Assembly: GCF_017599305.1 (NCBI RefSeq)
Contig: NZ_JAGFWR010000002.1
Coordinates: 434,001 to 498,000 of the forward strand
Direction of reading: 5' to 3'
Source of the DNA: Micromonospora antibiotica
GTDB taxonomy: Bacteria; Actinomycetota; Actinomycetes; Mycobacteriales; Micromonosporaceae
Length of the DNA stretch: 64,000 nt
A program made the translations under genes and the position numbers. The notes below the pieces were generated by a model. That model made no database searches. It was not told where the DNA came from and saw only the letters and a program-made list of their open reading frames with translations. This document shows, one piece after another, positions 49,964-58,317 of this stretch (positions within the stretch are counted from its first letter, which is position 1; each line of letters begins with the position of its first letter).

Positions 49964-50578
49964 CTATTCTCCCGCCGACAGTTGCTCCTTGGCCCCGTCG
50001 TAGCCGACCGTGGCGGGCGACTCGACCGGCGCGTAGACCACCCGGATCACCCCGGTCGGGAACACCTCCGCCGTGGCCACCCGCAGGTGGTACGGCGCGT
50101 CCCCGTCGTCGAACAGTTTGCGGCCCTTCCGCGCCGCCACCGGGTGCACCAGCAGCCGCAGCTCGTCGACCAGTCCGGCGGCGAGCAGCTGCTGCACCAC
50201 GGAGATCGACCCGGGGATGAGGACGCCACCGATGCCGGTGTCGTTCCTGAGCGCGGCGACGGCATCGACGAGATCGCCGTCGAGCAGCTCGGAGTTGCGC
50301 CAGGGGAACTCCCGGGGCTGCCGGGAGACGACCACCTTGCGCAGGTCGCCGAGCTGCTTGGCGAACGGCGCGTCGTCGCCGCCCGCCGTCTCCCGGTCGG
50401 GCCACGCCCCGGCGAAGCTGTCGTAGGTCTCCCGGCCGAGGAGGAGCACGTCGGCGGCGTCGTAGTCCTCGTTGACGGCCCGGCCCATGTTGTCGTCGAA
50501 GTACGGGAAGTGCCAGTCGGGGTCGATCTCGGCCACGCCGTCGGCCGAGATGAAGAGTGTGGAGATGACCTTTGCCAT
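49964..50578 (-). CDS. Dihydrofolate reductase-family (RibD C-terminal type) protein
   Basis: A 204-residue NADPH-dependent reductase-like protein. It starts MAKVISTLFISADGVAEIDPDWHFPYFDDNMGRAV and has the cofactor-site motifs VLLLGRETYDSFAGAWP, KVVVSRQPREFPWRNSELL, GGVLIPGSISVVQQLLAAGLVDELRLLVHPV and the C-terminal GVIRVVYAP. GAAGGGA lies upstream of the ATG at 50578. These proteins are common in actinobacteria, and their true substrates are mostly unknown. It stands alone. Confidence 0.9.
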   Translation of the reverse strand: MAKVISTLFISADGVAEIDPDWHFPYFDDNMGRAVNEDYDAADVLLLGRETYDSFAGAWPDRETAGGDDAPFAKQLGDLRKVVVSRQPREFPWRNSELLDGDLVDAVAALRNDTGIGGVLIPGSISVVQQLLAAGLVDELRLLVHPVAARKGRKLFDDGDAPYHLRVATAEVFPTGVIRVVYAPVESPATVGYDGAKEQLSAGE

Positions 50579-50700
50579 CGGAAAGGTCCCTTCGAGTCGG
50601 AAGATGTCGCTTGTCGGACCGGCACAGCATCCCAAACCCGTCGGCCGCGCACCCGCCCATGGGCCACCCGCACCGCGTGTCGCTCCGTGGGCTGCCCGTC

Positions 50701-50874
50701 CTACCCACGCAGCGTGAAACGGTAGTCGGCGGGTGGGACCGAGCCGGGTGTCCCCGACGCCCTCGAAGACACCGCCGCACCGAAGCCGTCCTCGTGCCAC
50801 CCCGGCCCCCACTCCGCGTGCGCTTCCCGCCAGGCGTCGTACAGCTGGACGGCGGGTGCGATCAGCTCGGGCAC
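50701..50874 (-). pseudogene. Truncated N-terminal remnant of a GNAT acetyltransferase
   Basis: A 57-codon frame from GTG 50874 encodes VPELIAPAVQLYDAWREAHAEWGPGWHEDGFG, which resembles the first 35 residues of actinobacterial GNAT acetyltransferases (usually about 180 residues). The rest (AAVSSRASGTPGSVPPADYRFTLRG) does not continue the fold and stops. I read it as a decayed fragment; a small unrelated peptide gene is the alternative. Confidence 0.4.
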
Positions 50875-51108
50875 CCGACGACGGTACCCGCGACCCGCCC
50901 GGCCGACCGACCGGACGGGTGGGCCCGACGTCACGGATCCGTCACCGGTGGTGTCGGAAGAGCCGGTGGTGCCGGAGAAGATCGTGGGGTGGGACTGAAA
51001 CCGGGCGACGGTGTGGAGCGTCCTGAAGGGTGAGTCGGGCGGGACGCCGACACCGGGCCGGTGCGACGACGGACCTGCCGACCACGTCCACAGGTGGAGG
51101 AGCGGACA

Positions 51109-51747
51109 ATGGTGATGAAACGATGGCTCGCGGGTGCCGGGTTGCTGGCGCTGACCGGGGCGCTGGCGGCCTGTGCGGTGGACACCCGGCCCGGGGCCGA
51201 CGGTGGGCAGGCGGGCCCGGCGCAACGGGACACCACGGCCGTGGCGGACAGCGTACCGGTGGGATTGTCGGCCACGCTGCCGACGGCGACCAGGGCCCCA
51301 CGCGGGTTCACCGGCACCCGGCAGTACACGATCGTCCGGGTCGGCGCGTTCGAGAGCGGCCTGTCGCTGACCGACTCCGGGCGGCTGGCCGAGGTCGACG
51401 ACGACCAGGGCCGGCAGCTGTTCGTGCCGACCCCGCTGGGTGGGCAGAAGTACCTCGTCAAGTCGTACTCCCGGGCCAGTGCCGGCCCGCTCTGCTGGCG
51501 GGTGCATAATCCCGGCAACAGCAAACCGTTGGAGGTTCGGGCCGCCACGTGCAACGCCGATGATCCCCGCCAGCAGTTCGAGATCTTCGCCGCGACCGGC
51601 ACCACGCCGTCCTACCTGATCAGCAACGCCGGGGCGTTCCTGCGGGACTCCGCACGCTCCGGCCTCATCCTCGAGGAGCTGGGTGACGCCCCGCCGACGA
51701 GCAGCTTCCGGTTCAACGACAACGGACCGGCGCCCGCCGCCCGCTGA
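51109..51747 (+). CDS. Lipoprotein with beta-trefoil-like domain, paralogue of the later anti-sigma-like protein
   Basis: A 212-residue lipoprotein. The ATG at 51109 has GGAGGAG upstream, and the lipobox is LTGALAAC. The outer domain (about 70-212) is homologous to the C-terminal domain of the protein at 52363-53202: QYTIVRVGAFESGLSLTDSGRLAEVDDDQGRQLFVPTP against RYVVLRSAAMESVVSLLDDG, CWRVHN against CWQVRS, and both end in GLILEELGDAPP(T)..FRF.DNGPAP. The fold may be a ricin-like beta-trefoil. The function is unknown. It has its own strong terminator and precedes the SigE-type sigma gene. Confidence 0.82.
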   Translation: MVMKRWLAGAGLLALTGALAACAVDTRPGADGGQAGPAQRDTTAVADSVPVGLSATLPTATRAPRGFTGTRQYTIVRVGAFESGLSLTDSGRLAEVDDDQGRQLFVPTPLGGQKYLVKSYSRASAGPLCWRVHNPGNSKPLEVRAATCNADDPRQQFEIFAATGTTPSYLISNAGAFLRDSARSGLILEELGDAPPTSSFRFNDNGPAPAAR

Positions 51748-51757
51748 CGGCAGACCG

Positions 51758-51795
51758 GTCGGATCGGACGGGTGCGCCGCCCCGTCCGATCCGAC
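51758..51795 (+). terminator. 15-bp perfect hairpin after the lipoprotein gene
   Basis: GTCGGATCGGACGGG (51758-51772) pairs with CCCGTCCGATCCGAC (51781-51795) across eight bases. It separates the lipoprotein gene from the sigma factor gene, which starts 65 bases later. Confidence 0.85.
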
Positions 51796-51860
51796 CTGGG
51801 CAGGGTGGGTCCTGGGCGTGGCGGGATCGGATGCGACCGGCCGGGTGGAGAGCGTGATCG

Positions 51861-52373
51861 ATGCGTGACGCCGAGGAGTTCGACGCCTTCTACGCCTCGT
51901 CGGCGCAACGGGTGCTGGGGCAGGTGTACGCGATGCTCGGCAGCCGTACCGAGGCCGAGGACGCGGTGGCCGAGGCGTACGCCCGGGCCTGGAGCCGGTG
52001 GGCGACGGTGCGGGAGTGCGACAGCCCGGAGGCGTGGGTACGCAAGGTCGCCTACCGGGTGGCGGTGAGCGCGTGGCGCAAGGCGGTGAACCGGGTCACG
52101 GCGCACCGGCGGGAGGCGACCGGGCAGCAGGTGGAACCGGTCTCCGTCGACCACGTGGTGTTGGTCGACGCGTTACGGCACATCCCCTCCGAGCAGCGCC
52201 GGGCCATCGTGCTGCATCATCTGGTCGGCCTCAGCGTGGCCGAGATCGCCGCGGAGACCCGGGCGAATCCGAACACCGTCAAGACCCGGTTGGCCCGGGG
52301 CCGTCAGGCCCTGGCCAGGTACCTGAGCGATGACGGACATCAGACGACGGCCGGGAGGAGCCATGGGGCCTGA
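51861..52373 (+). CDS. SigE-family ECF sigma factor
   Basis: A 170-residue sigma factor of the actinobacterial SigE-like group (EEFDAFYASSAQRVLGQVYAMLGSRTEAEDAVAEAYARAWSRW; VRKVAYRVAVSAWRK; IPSEQRRAIVLHHLVGLSVAEIAAETRANPNTVKTRLARGRQALARYL). The ATG at 51861 begins inside a good context. Its end overlaps the start of the next gene by 11 bases, so sigma and the membrane protein are coupled. Confidence 0.92.
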   Translation: MRDAEEFDAFYASSAQRVLGQVYAMLGSRTEAEDAVAEAYARAWSRWATVRECDSPEAWVRKVAYRVAVSAWRKAVNRVTAHRREATGQQVEPVSVDHVVLVDALRHIPSEQRRAIVLHHLVGLSVAEIAAETRANPNTVKTRLARGRQALARYLSDDGHQTTAGRSHGA

Positions 52374-53202
52374 CGACATGCTCGACGAGGCCCTGCGCGG
52401 GTTGGCCCGACAGGCCGGACAGACCGGTCGGCTCGCCACCGTCGCCGAGGTCCGTCGGCGCGGTGACAGCCGGCGTCGGCGTCGGCACATCGCGACCGCC
52501 GCGCTGGGCATCGCCCTGCTGGGGGCGGTGGGTGCCGGTGCCACCGTGGTCCACCTCGCCGGCACTGGGCGCACCACTCTGCCCGCTGGCCCGAGCGGTA
52601 CGACGTCGGGCCCGACGCCGGGGGCCACCCCGTCCACCGGGCCGACCCCGGACACCTCGACCACCGGGGATCCGACGTCCGGGTCGCCCCGGGCCACCCC
52701 CAGGGGCACACCCAGCGCCACCCCCAGCGGGTCGAAGAGTTCGGCGTCCACCGACCCGCTACGGCTCGGACAGCGCCGCTACGTCGTCCTGCGGTCCGCC
52801 GCGATGGAGTCCGTGGTGTCCCTGCTCGACGACGGCAGTCTCGGCGAGGTCGACGGCGACGAGGGGCGCAGCCTGTTCGTGTTCGTGCCCCAGGGGTCCG
52901 GCACCTATCTGGTCCGTACCGCCGAACCGAACGCCGAGGGTGACCGGGACTGCTGGCAGGTCCGGTCGGCGGGGTCGGAGCCGCTCACCGTCGTGGCGGC
53001 CGCCTGCTCGCCGGACGAACCGAGGCAGCTGTTCTCGATCGTGGTGCACAGCTCGGGCGGCGGCCAGCGGACCTACGCCCTCAGCAACAGCTCCGCGTAC
53101 CTCCGGTACTCCAACCAGCGCGGGCTGATCCTGGAGGAGCTCGGCGACGCTCCCCTGGACACGGTGTTCCGGTTCGTGGACAACGGGCCCGCGCCCAAGT
53201 GA
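52363..53202 (+). CDS. Membrane protein with extracellular beta-trefoil-like domain, likely anti-sigma factor
   Basis: A 279-residue single-pass protein. The ATG at 52363 has GGGAGGAG upstream. The cytoplasmic N-terminus (residues 1-45: DMLDEALRGLARQAGQTGRLATVAEVRRRGDSRRRRR) is short and lacks a zinc finger. The helix is IATAALGIALLGAVGAGATVV. A Thr/Pro/Ser linker leads to an outer domain shared with the upstream lipoprotein (see 51109-51747). Coupling to the sigma gene suggests that it is the matching anti-sigma factor, with the outer domain as sensor. That role is inferred from order and topology. Confidence 0.85.
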   Translation: MGPDDMLDEALRGLARQAGQTGRLATVAEVRRRGDSRRRRRHIATAALGIALLGAVGAGATVVHLAGTGRTTLPAGPSGTTSGPTPGATPSTGPTPDTSTTGDPTSGSPRATPRGTPSATPSGSKSSASTDPLRLGQRRYVVLRSAAMESVVSLLDDGSLGEVDGDEGRSLFVFVPQGSGTYLVRTAEPNAEGDRDCWQVRSAGSEPLTVVAAACSPDEPRQLFSIVVHSSGGGQRTYALSNSSAYLRYSNQRGLILEELGDAPLDTVFRFVDNGPAPK

Positions 53203-53224
53203 GGACGGTCCGGGGCGCGGCGGC

Positions 53225-53257
53225 GTCCCGGCCGCTCACCTGTCCCGGCCGCTCACC
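53225..53257. repeat. 16-bp direct repeat across a gene end
   Basis: GTCCCGGCCGCTCACC occurs at 53225-53240 and again at 53242-53257. The second copy carries the stop codon of the leftward kinase-like gene, and the first copy repeats it just outside the gene. A recent local duplication or slippage is likely. Confidence 0.75.
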
Positions 53258-53783
53258 GTCGGGGCAGTGTGGCCAGCCAGCGGTCCAGCTCGGTCGGGGA
53301 GCGGAACAGCAGCACCGGTGGTCCCGAGGGGTCGGCCTGCCAGGCGCGCATCCGTCGCCGCGCCCGGCCGAAGGCGCTGACGTGCCATACCAGGATCGAG
53401 TCCCGGGACAGCACGCTGCGCAGTGACTCGCGGTTGCCGTTGCAGATCTCCTCCCCCGTCACCAGCCGGCGCAGGGTACGACGCAGCAGCCGGCCGAACG
53501 AACGCCAGCGGGGGTAGTCCAGGGCGACGACCAGGTCGGCGCGGGCCAGCGGCACGTCCCGCCACCCGTGGTAGGCCCCGTCGAGGATCCACCGGTCGCC
53601 CCGGCAGACCTGCGTGATGCGGTTGCGCTGCTCGGCGACCGGCACCTCGACCCAGCCGGGTTGCCACAGCAGGTCGTCGACCGGGTGCCACGGCAACCGC
53701 AACCGGTCGGCCAGCGCCGCCGCGAGGGTGGACTTGCCCGCGCCGTACACCCCGTAGACCAGGATCCGGGACGGTGCGCTCAT
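53253..53783 (-). CDS. P-loop kinase-like protein (FlaR/adenylate-kinase type)
   Basis: A 176-residue P-loop NTPase with Walker A GVYGAGKST near residues 10-19 and the features of the so-called topology modulation (FlaR-like) or shikimate/adenylate kinase-like group (LPWHPVDDLLWQPGWVEVPVAEQRNRI; RWILDGAYHGWRDVPLARADLVVALDYPRW; LVTGEEICNGNRESLRSVLSRDSILVW). The substrate is unknown. It is convergent with the anti-sigma-like gene, with only 50 bases between the stops. Confidence 0.88.
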   Translation of the reverse strand: MSAPSRILVYGVYGAGKSTLAAALADRLRLPWHPVDDLLWQPGWVEVPVAEQRNRITQVCRGDRWILDGAYHGWRDVPLARADLVVALDYPRWRSFGRLLRRTLRRLVTGEEICNGNRESLRSVLSRDSILVWHVSAFGRARRRMRAWQADPSGPPVLLFRSPTELDRWLATLPRR

Positions 53784-53923
53784 CCGGGCAGCCTACGCAG
53801 CGGGTACGGGGTCCGCACGGCGTGCCCGGGGCGGTCCGGCGCGACGGTCGCCGGGCCCGGGCGGCCGGTCGCCGGTCGGCACGGCGGGTGTCGATGCCTC
53901 TTGTCGGAATCTCCCGCCGTCCA

Positions 53924-53952
53924 TTAGTTTGTTTAACATCCAGACCAACTAG
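53924..53952. promoter_or_regulatory. XylR (ROK)-like operator dyad ahead of the second ABC operon
   Basis: The arms TTAGTTTGTTT (53924-53934) and AGACCAACTAG (53942-53952) form an imperfect dyad over a seven-base spacer, in a locally AT-rich patch 67 bases before the binding-protein start. The left arm is identical to the left half of the Bacillus XylR operator, and the right arm shares most of the other half. ROK-family XylR or a relative is the likely binder; none is encoded in the window. Confidence 0.6.
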
Positions 53953-54018
53953 CTTCACCTCCACCTGCTCCACCCCGACCTGCGAACCCGCTACCCAGCC
54001 CTTCTCGAAGGGGGACCG

Positions 54019-55701
54019 ATGACACCCCAGCAACCCGGCTCGACTGCCTCGCGCCGACACTTCCTCGGCCTGGTCGGCCTCGGCACGGCCGCCGTCGCCG
54101 GCGGCGGACCCCTGCTCGCCGGGTGCTCCGAGAAGCCGGCCGGCTCCGGCGCCGCGCAGAACCTGGACGCCTACGCCGATCTGCTGCCGACGCACAAAGA
54201 CCTGGCCCAGAGCATCAAGCCCGACATCATCGGCACCCGCCCGGTGCCCGACGGCTACACGAAGTACCCGACCTCGCTGGTCGACGCGATCACCGAGCGG
54301 CCCGGCACCAGCGGCAAGGAGATCACCGCGATGACCCCCGCCTGGGGTCCGGCCCCGCCCGGTGCGGCGCAGAGTGCCTACCTACAGGCGGTGAACGCGA
54401 AGCTGGGCACCCCGGTCAACTTCACCATCCAGGACGGCAACACCTACGCCGACAAGCTCAACGCGATGCTCGGCGCGCGGGACGTCCCGGAGCTGCTCTG
54501 TGTGCCCGGCTGGGAGGTGCAGAAGATCCCGCGCTTCTCCGAGGCGATCAAGGTGCTCTTCGAGGACCTCACCGACTACCTCAAGGGTGATGCGGCCAAC
54601 GCGTACCCGATGTTGGCCTCGTTCCCGACCGGGGCCTGGCGCAACTCGCTGTGGAACGAGCGACTGGCCGCCGTGCCCAACCCCACCGACGGGCCGTTCC
54701 CCTGGGCGTTGTTCACCCGCAAGGACCTGCTCGACGCCCGAGGGCTGGCCGTGCCGGCGTCGCTCGACGACCTGCTCGCCGTGGCCAAGCAGGTCACCGA
54801 CCCGGCCAAGAAGGTGTGGGCGTTCGACAACGTCTTCGAGATGATCCAGATGTACCACAAGGTGCCCGCCGCCAAGCAGGGCTGGCGGCTGAAGGCCGAC
54901 GGCACCCCGGAGTTCAAGTACGAGACCCCGGAGTACCGGCAGGCCGTGGAGGTGATGGCCAAGATCTACAAGGACGGTCTGGTCCACCCCGAGATCGTCG
55001 CCAGCAAGGGCGCGGACAACGTCCAGCTGTTCGCCAAGAACGGCGCGATCGTCTTCACCCGCAACGGTGTGGGCTTCTGGCAGGGCGCCCAGGCCGAGCA
55101 CCAGAAGGTCAACCCCAAGCTGAACATCCAGCCGGTGCCGGTCTTCTCGGCCACCGGCGGCGACCCGCTGGTCTGGGGCGACGACGAGCCGATCTCCTTC
55201 ACCTTCGTCAAAAAGGGTCTCGGCAAGGAGCGCGTCGAGGAGCTGCTGCGGATCATGAACTGGTGCTCCGCGCCGCTGGGCTCGCAGGAGGCGCAACTGC
55301 GCGACTACGGGGTGGCGGGCAAGCACCACACCAGCACGCCGAACGGGCCGGTCAAGACCGACCTGGCGTTCAAGGAGATCGCCAACCAGTACTTCTTCAT
55401 CAGCGGTCGCAACCCGACCATCGGCCCGTACCCGGAGACCCCGAACTACGTGCCGGACCTCCTGACCTACTCCAACGACATGGTCAAGTACCTGGAGAAG
55501 GACCCCTGGGACGGGGTGAAGCTGGAGATGCCGGCCGCGTACAAGGCCAATCAGGTGCCCACCGAGGACAAGATCACCGACATGCTGCGGGGTCGCCGGC
55601 CGCTCTCCGACATCGACGCCATCGTGCAGGAGTGGAAGGCCAACGGGGGCGAGGAAGCGCGGGAACTGCTCGCCAAGTCGCTGCCCAAGGCCGGGCGATG
55701 A
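54019..55701 (+). CDS. LplA/YtcQ-type sugar-binding lipoprotein
   Basis: A 560-residue extracellular binding protein, longer than MalE types and typical for the LplA/YtcQ group that binds oligosaccharides. The N-terminus has a twin-arginine-like motif and lipobox (ASRRHFLGLVGLGTAAVAGGGPLLAGC). The mature part includes TPVNFTIQDGNTYADKLNAMLGARDVPELLCVPGWEV, and near the end FISGRNPTIGPYPETPNY. It is the first gene of a three-gene operon; its stop overlaps the permease start by four bases. No ATPase is present, so a shared ATPase such as MsiK is expected. Confidence 0.93.
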   Translation: MTPQQPGSTASRRHFLGLVGLGTAAVAGGGPLLAGCSEKPAGSGAAQNLDAYADLLPTHKDLAQSIKPDIIGTRPVPDGYTKYPTSLVDAITERPGTSGKEITAMTPAWGPAPPGAAQSAYLQAVNAKLGTPVNFTIQDGNTYADKLNAMLGARDVPELLCVPGWEVQKIPRFSEAIKVLFEDLTDYLKGDAANAYPMLASFPTGAWRNSLWNERLAAVPNPTDGPFPWALFTRKDLLDARGLAVPASLDDLLAVAKQVTDPAKKVWAFDNVFEMIQMYHKVPAAKQGWRLKADGTPEFKYETPEYRQAVEVMAKIYKDGLVHPEIVASKGADNVQLFAKNGAIVFTRNGVGFWQGAQAEHQKVNPKLNIQPVPVFSATGGDPLVWGDDEPISFTFVKKGLGKERVEELLRIMNWCSAPLGSQEAQLRDYGVAGKHHTSTPNGPVKTDLAFKEIANQYFFISGRNPTIGPYPETPNYVPDLLTYSNDMVKYLEKDPWDGVKLEMPAAYKANQVPTEDKITDMLRGRRPLSDIDAIVQEWKANGGEEARELLAKSLPKAGR

Positions 55702-56720
55702 CCACTCGCGACACCACCGTCGCGGCCGGGTCCGACCGGACCCGGCCCGACGGGCCCACCCGGGCGGGACGCCGCCGCCCCGCCCGTCGTCCGCAGGTAC
55801 CGCTGCGTACCCGGCTGGCCCGGGACTGGCAACTGCTGGCCATGGTGACGCCCGGCTTCCTCGTCCTGCTCGTCTTCAGCTACCTGCCGATCCTCGGCAA
55901 CGTCATCGCCTTCCAGGACTACAACCCCTACCTCGGGGACAACCCGTTGCAGGCGTTCGCGCGCAGCAACTGGATCGGCTTCGGGCAGTTCCAGCTGCTC
56001 TTCGAGGACTCGGCCTTCTGGGAGGCGCTCCGCAACACCCTGGCGATCACCGCCTTCCAGCTGGTCTTCTTCTTTCCCGTGCCGATCTTCCTGGCGATCA
56101 TGCTGCACAACCTGCTCTCCAGCCGGTGGCGCGGCTTCGTGCAGACCGTCGTCTATCTGCCGCACTTCTTCAGCTGGGTGCTGGTGGTCAGCTTCTTCGT
56201 CGCCATGCTCGGCGGCGCCGGCCTGCTGGCGCAGACCATGCGCGACGCCGGGATGCAGCCGTGGAACGTGATGACCAACCCGGACACCTTCATCATCCTG
56301 GTCACCGCCGAGGCGGTCTGGAAGGACGTCGGCTGGGGGACCATCGTCTTCCTCGCCGCACTGTCCACCATCGACACCAGCCTCTACGAGGCGGCGGCGG
56401 CCGACGGGGCCGGCCGGTGGCGGCGGCTGTGGCACATCACCCTGCCCGGCCTGCGCCCGGTGATCGTGCTGCTGCTCATCCTGCGGCTGGGCGACGCGCT
56501 CTCGGTCGGCTTCGAACAGTTCCTGCTGCAACGCGACGCGGTGGGCCGGCAGGCCGCCGAGGTGCTCGACACCTTCGTCTACCACTTCTCCATCGCCACC
56601 GGGAACTACGGCTACGGCGCGGCGGCCGGCCTGTTCAAGGCGGCGATCGGGCTGGGCCTGATCCTGGCCGCCAACCGGGTCGCCCACCTGCTCGGCGAAC
56701 GGGGGATCTACTCGAAATGA
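55698..56720 (+). CDS. LplB-type sugar ABC permease
   Basis: A 340-residue permease with a basic N-terminus and six helices (LLAMVTPGFLVLLVFSYLPILGNVIAFQDYNPYLG; TAFQLVFFFPVPIFLAIMLHNLL). The EAA loop is YEAAAADGAGRWRRLWHITLPGLRPVIVLLLIL. VYLPHFFSWVLVVSFF is the hallmark of the LplB group. It is coupled on both sides by ATGA overlaps and forms the channel with the next gene. Confidence 0.93.
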   Translation: MTTRDTTVAAGSDRTRPDGPTRAGRRRPARRPQVPLRTRLARDWQLLAMVTPGFLVLLVFSYLPILGNVIAFQDYNPYLGDNPLQAFARSNWIGFGQFQLLFEDSAFWEALRNTLAITAFQLVFFFPVPIFLAIMLHNLLSSRWRGFVQTVVYLPHFFSWVLVVSFFVAMLGGAGLLAQTMRDAGMQPWNVMTNPDTFIILVTAEAVWKDVGWGTIVFLAALSTIDTSLYEAAAADGAGRWRRLWHITLPGLRPVIVLLLILRLGDALSVGFEQFLLQRDAVGRQAAEVLDTFVYHFSIATGNYGYGAAAGLFKAAIGLGLILAANRVAHLLGERGIYSK

Positions 56721-57640
56721 CCGAGACCGTCGCACTGCGGGCCCGCACCGGGCGCGACCGCCGGCCCGTCTGGGAGGAGCCACCGACCCGGATCGGCCAG
56801 GGGTTCAAGGCCGCCTTCCTGGGTCTGCTCGTGCTCAGCGTGCTCTTCCCGCTCTGGGTGATCCTGGTGACCAGCCTGTCCTCCCGGGAGACCCTCGCCG
56901 AGGCCGGCGGCATCGTCGTCATCCCCCGGGGCATCGACACCGCGGCCTACGAGACGATCTTCGCCGGTGGGGCGGTCACCCGGGCGCTGTGGATCAGCAC
57001 GCTGGTCACCGTCATCGGCAGCGCGCTGGCGTTGACCGTGACCGTGCTGGCCGCGTACGGGTTGTCCCAGCCGCGTTCGGTGGGCTACCGCTGGCTGCTG
57101 ATCTACTTCCTGGTCCCGTTCCTGGTGTACCCGCCGTTGGTGCCGAAATACCTGGTGGTGACCGGGCTGGGCCTCAAGGACACCATCTGGGCGCTGATCC
57201 TGCCGCCGGCGATCAGCGTGTTCAACCTGGTGGTGGTGCGCGGCTTCTTCCAGGGCATCCCGCAGGAACTGCTGGACAGCGCCCGGGTCGACGGGGCGAG
57301 CCACTTCCGTACCCTGGTGCGGATCGTGCTGCCGCTGTCCCGGGCGGTCATCGCCGTGGTGGGGCTGTTCTACGCGGTGAGCTACTGGAACGTCTGGTTC
57401 GACGCGCTGCTGTTCATCGACCGCAACGACATGTACCCGATCCAGCGGGTGTTGCAGAGCTACCTGCTGGCCGGCCAGGCCCCGCACACCTCCGGCGGCA
57501 GCACCGGGGTGTCCATGCCACCGACCGAGGCGATCAAGATGGCGGTGGTCGTGCTCACCGTCGCCCCGATCGTCGCGGTCTACCCGTTCATCCAGCGGCA
57601 CTTCATCAAGGGTGTGCTGATCGGCGCAGTCAAGGGCTGA
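56717..57640 (+). CDS. YtcP/LplC-type sugar ABC permease
   Basis: A 307-residue permease with six helices. The EAA loop is LLDSARVDGASHFRTLVRIVLPLSRAVIAV, and the end is FIKGVLIGAVKG, as in LplC/YtcP proteins. The insertion between the last helices (DRNDMYPIQRVLQSYLLAGQA) is also typical. The ATG at 56717 overlaps the previous stop. It completes the importer; no glycosidase is co-encoded. Confidence 0.93.
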   Translation: MTETVALRARTGRDRRPVWEEPPTRIGQGFKAAFLGLLVLSVLFPLWVILVTSLSSRETLAEAGGIVVIPRGIDTAAYETIFAGGAVTRALWISTLVTVIGSALALTVTVLAAYGLSQPRSVGYRWLLIYFLVPFLVYPPLVPKYLVVTGLGLKDTIWALILPPAISVFNLVVVRGFFQGIPQELLDSARVDGASHFRTLVRIVLPLSRAVIAVVGLFYAVSYWNVWFDALLFIDRNDMYPIQRVLQSYLLAGQAPHTSGGSTGVSMPPTEAIKMAVVVLTVAPIVAVYPFIQRHFIKGVLIGAVKG

Positions 57641-57698
57641 CCGCTGCGGCGGGACCGGGTCGACGGCCACACCGGCCCGCGTGCGACAGTGGCTGGTT

Positions 57699-58316
57699 GT
57701 GAGCACACTTGCCGTACGCGGGCTGACCCGCCGGTTCGGCGCGCTGGTCGTCCTCGACGACGTGCGCTTCCAGCTCGACGCGGGGCAGGTCGCCGTCGTC
57801 GTCGGGCCCAACGGCTCCGGCAAGACCACCCTGCTGCGCTGCGTCGTCGGGGCGGACCGCCCCGACGAGGGCGAGGTCCTGCTCGACGGCCGACGCTGCG
57901 ACGAGACCGACCCCCGGGTCCGCGCGGCGGTCGCCGCCGCCCTCGACGACATCGACTTCTTTCCCGACCTGTCCGTCGTCGAACACCTCGAACTGCTCGC
58001 CTACGCCCACGGCGGCACCGCCGACCCGGTCGAGGAGGTACTCACCGAGCTGGGTCTCGAACCGGCCCGCGACCAGCTTCCGGCGACCCTGTCCAGCGGC
58101 CAGCGCCGCCGCCTCGCCCTCGCCTCCTGCTTCGTGCGCCCGCGCCGGTTGCTCGTCCTGGACGAACCGGAGCAGCGCCTCGACGTCCGGGGCCGGGCCT
58201 GGCTGGCCCAGCGGCTGCTGCGGGAGAAGGCAGCCGGCACGGCGGTGCTGATGGCGTCGCACGACACCGAACTGATCGACGCGGTCGCCGACCGGCGGAT
58301 CGAGATCGGCGGCTGA
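57699..58316 (+). CDS. ABC transporter ATP-binding protein
   Basis: A 205-residue ATPase subunit with Walker A GPNGSGKTT, the signature LSSGQRRRLALA, Walker B RLLVLDEPEQ and the switch region SHDTELI. GTG 57699 is preferred, so that the protein begins VSTLAVRGLTRRFG. The signature LSSGQ, the small size and coupling to a polytopic membrane protein suggest an exporter of the DrrAB/CcmA-like sort. It should not be the missing ATPase of the sugar importers, which need MsiK-type proteins with a C-terminal regulatory domain. Confidence 0.92.
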   Translation: MSTLAVRGLTRRFGALVVLDDVRFQLDAGQVAVVVGPNGSGKTTLLRCVVGADRPDEGEVLLDGRRCDETDPRVRAAVAAALDDIDFFPDLSVVEHLELLAYAHGGTADPVEEVLTELGLEPARDQLPATLSSGQRRRLALASCFVRPRRLLVLDEPEQRLDVRGRAWLAQRLLREKAAGTAVLMASHDTELIDAVADRRIEIGG

Positions 58317-58317
58317 G

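Noticed and set aside
57699..58316. The ATPase gene as the energy subunit of the preceding sugar importer
   Set aside because: It is short (205 residues), lacks the C-terminal regulatory domain of MsiK/MalK, is separated by 58 bases, and is coupled to its own polytopic membrane partner.
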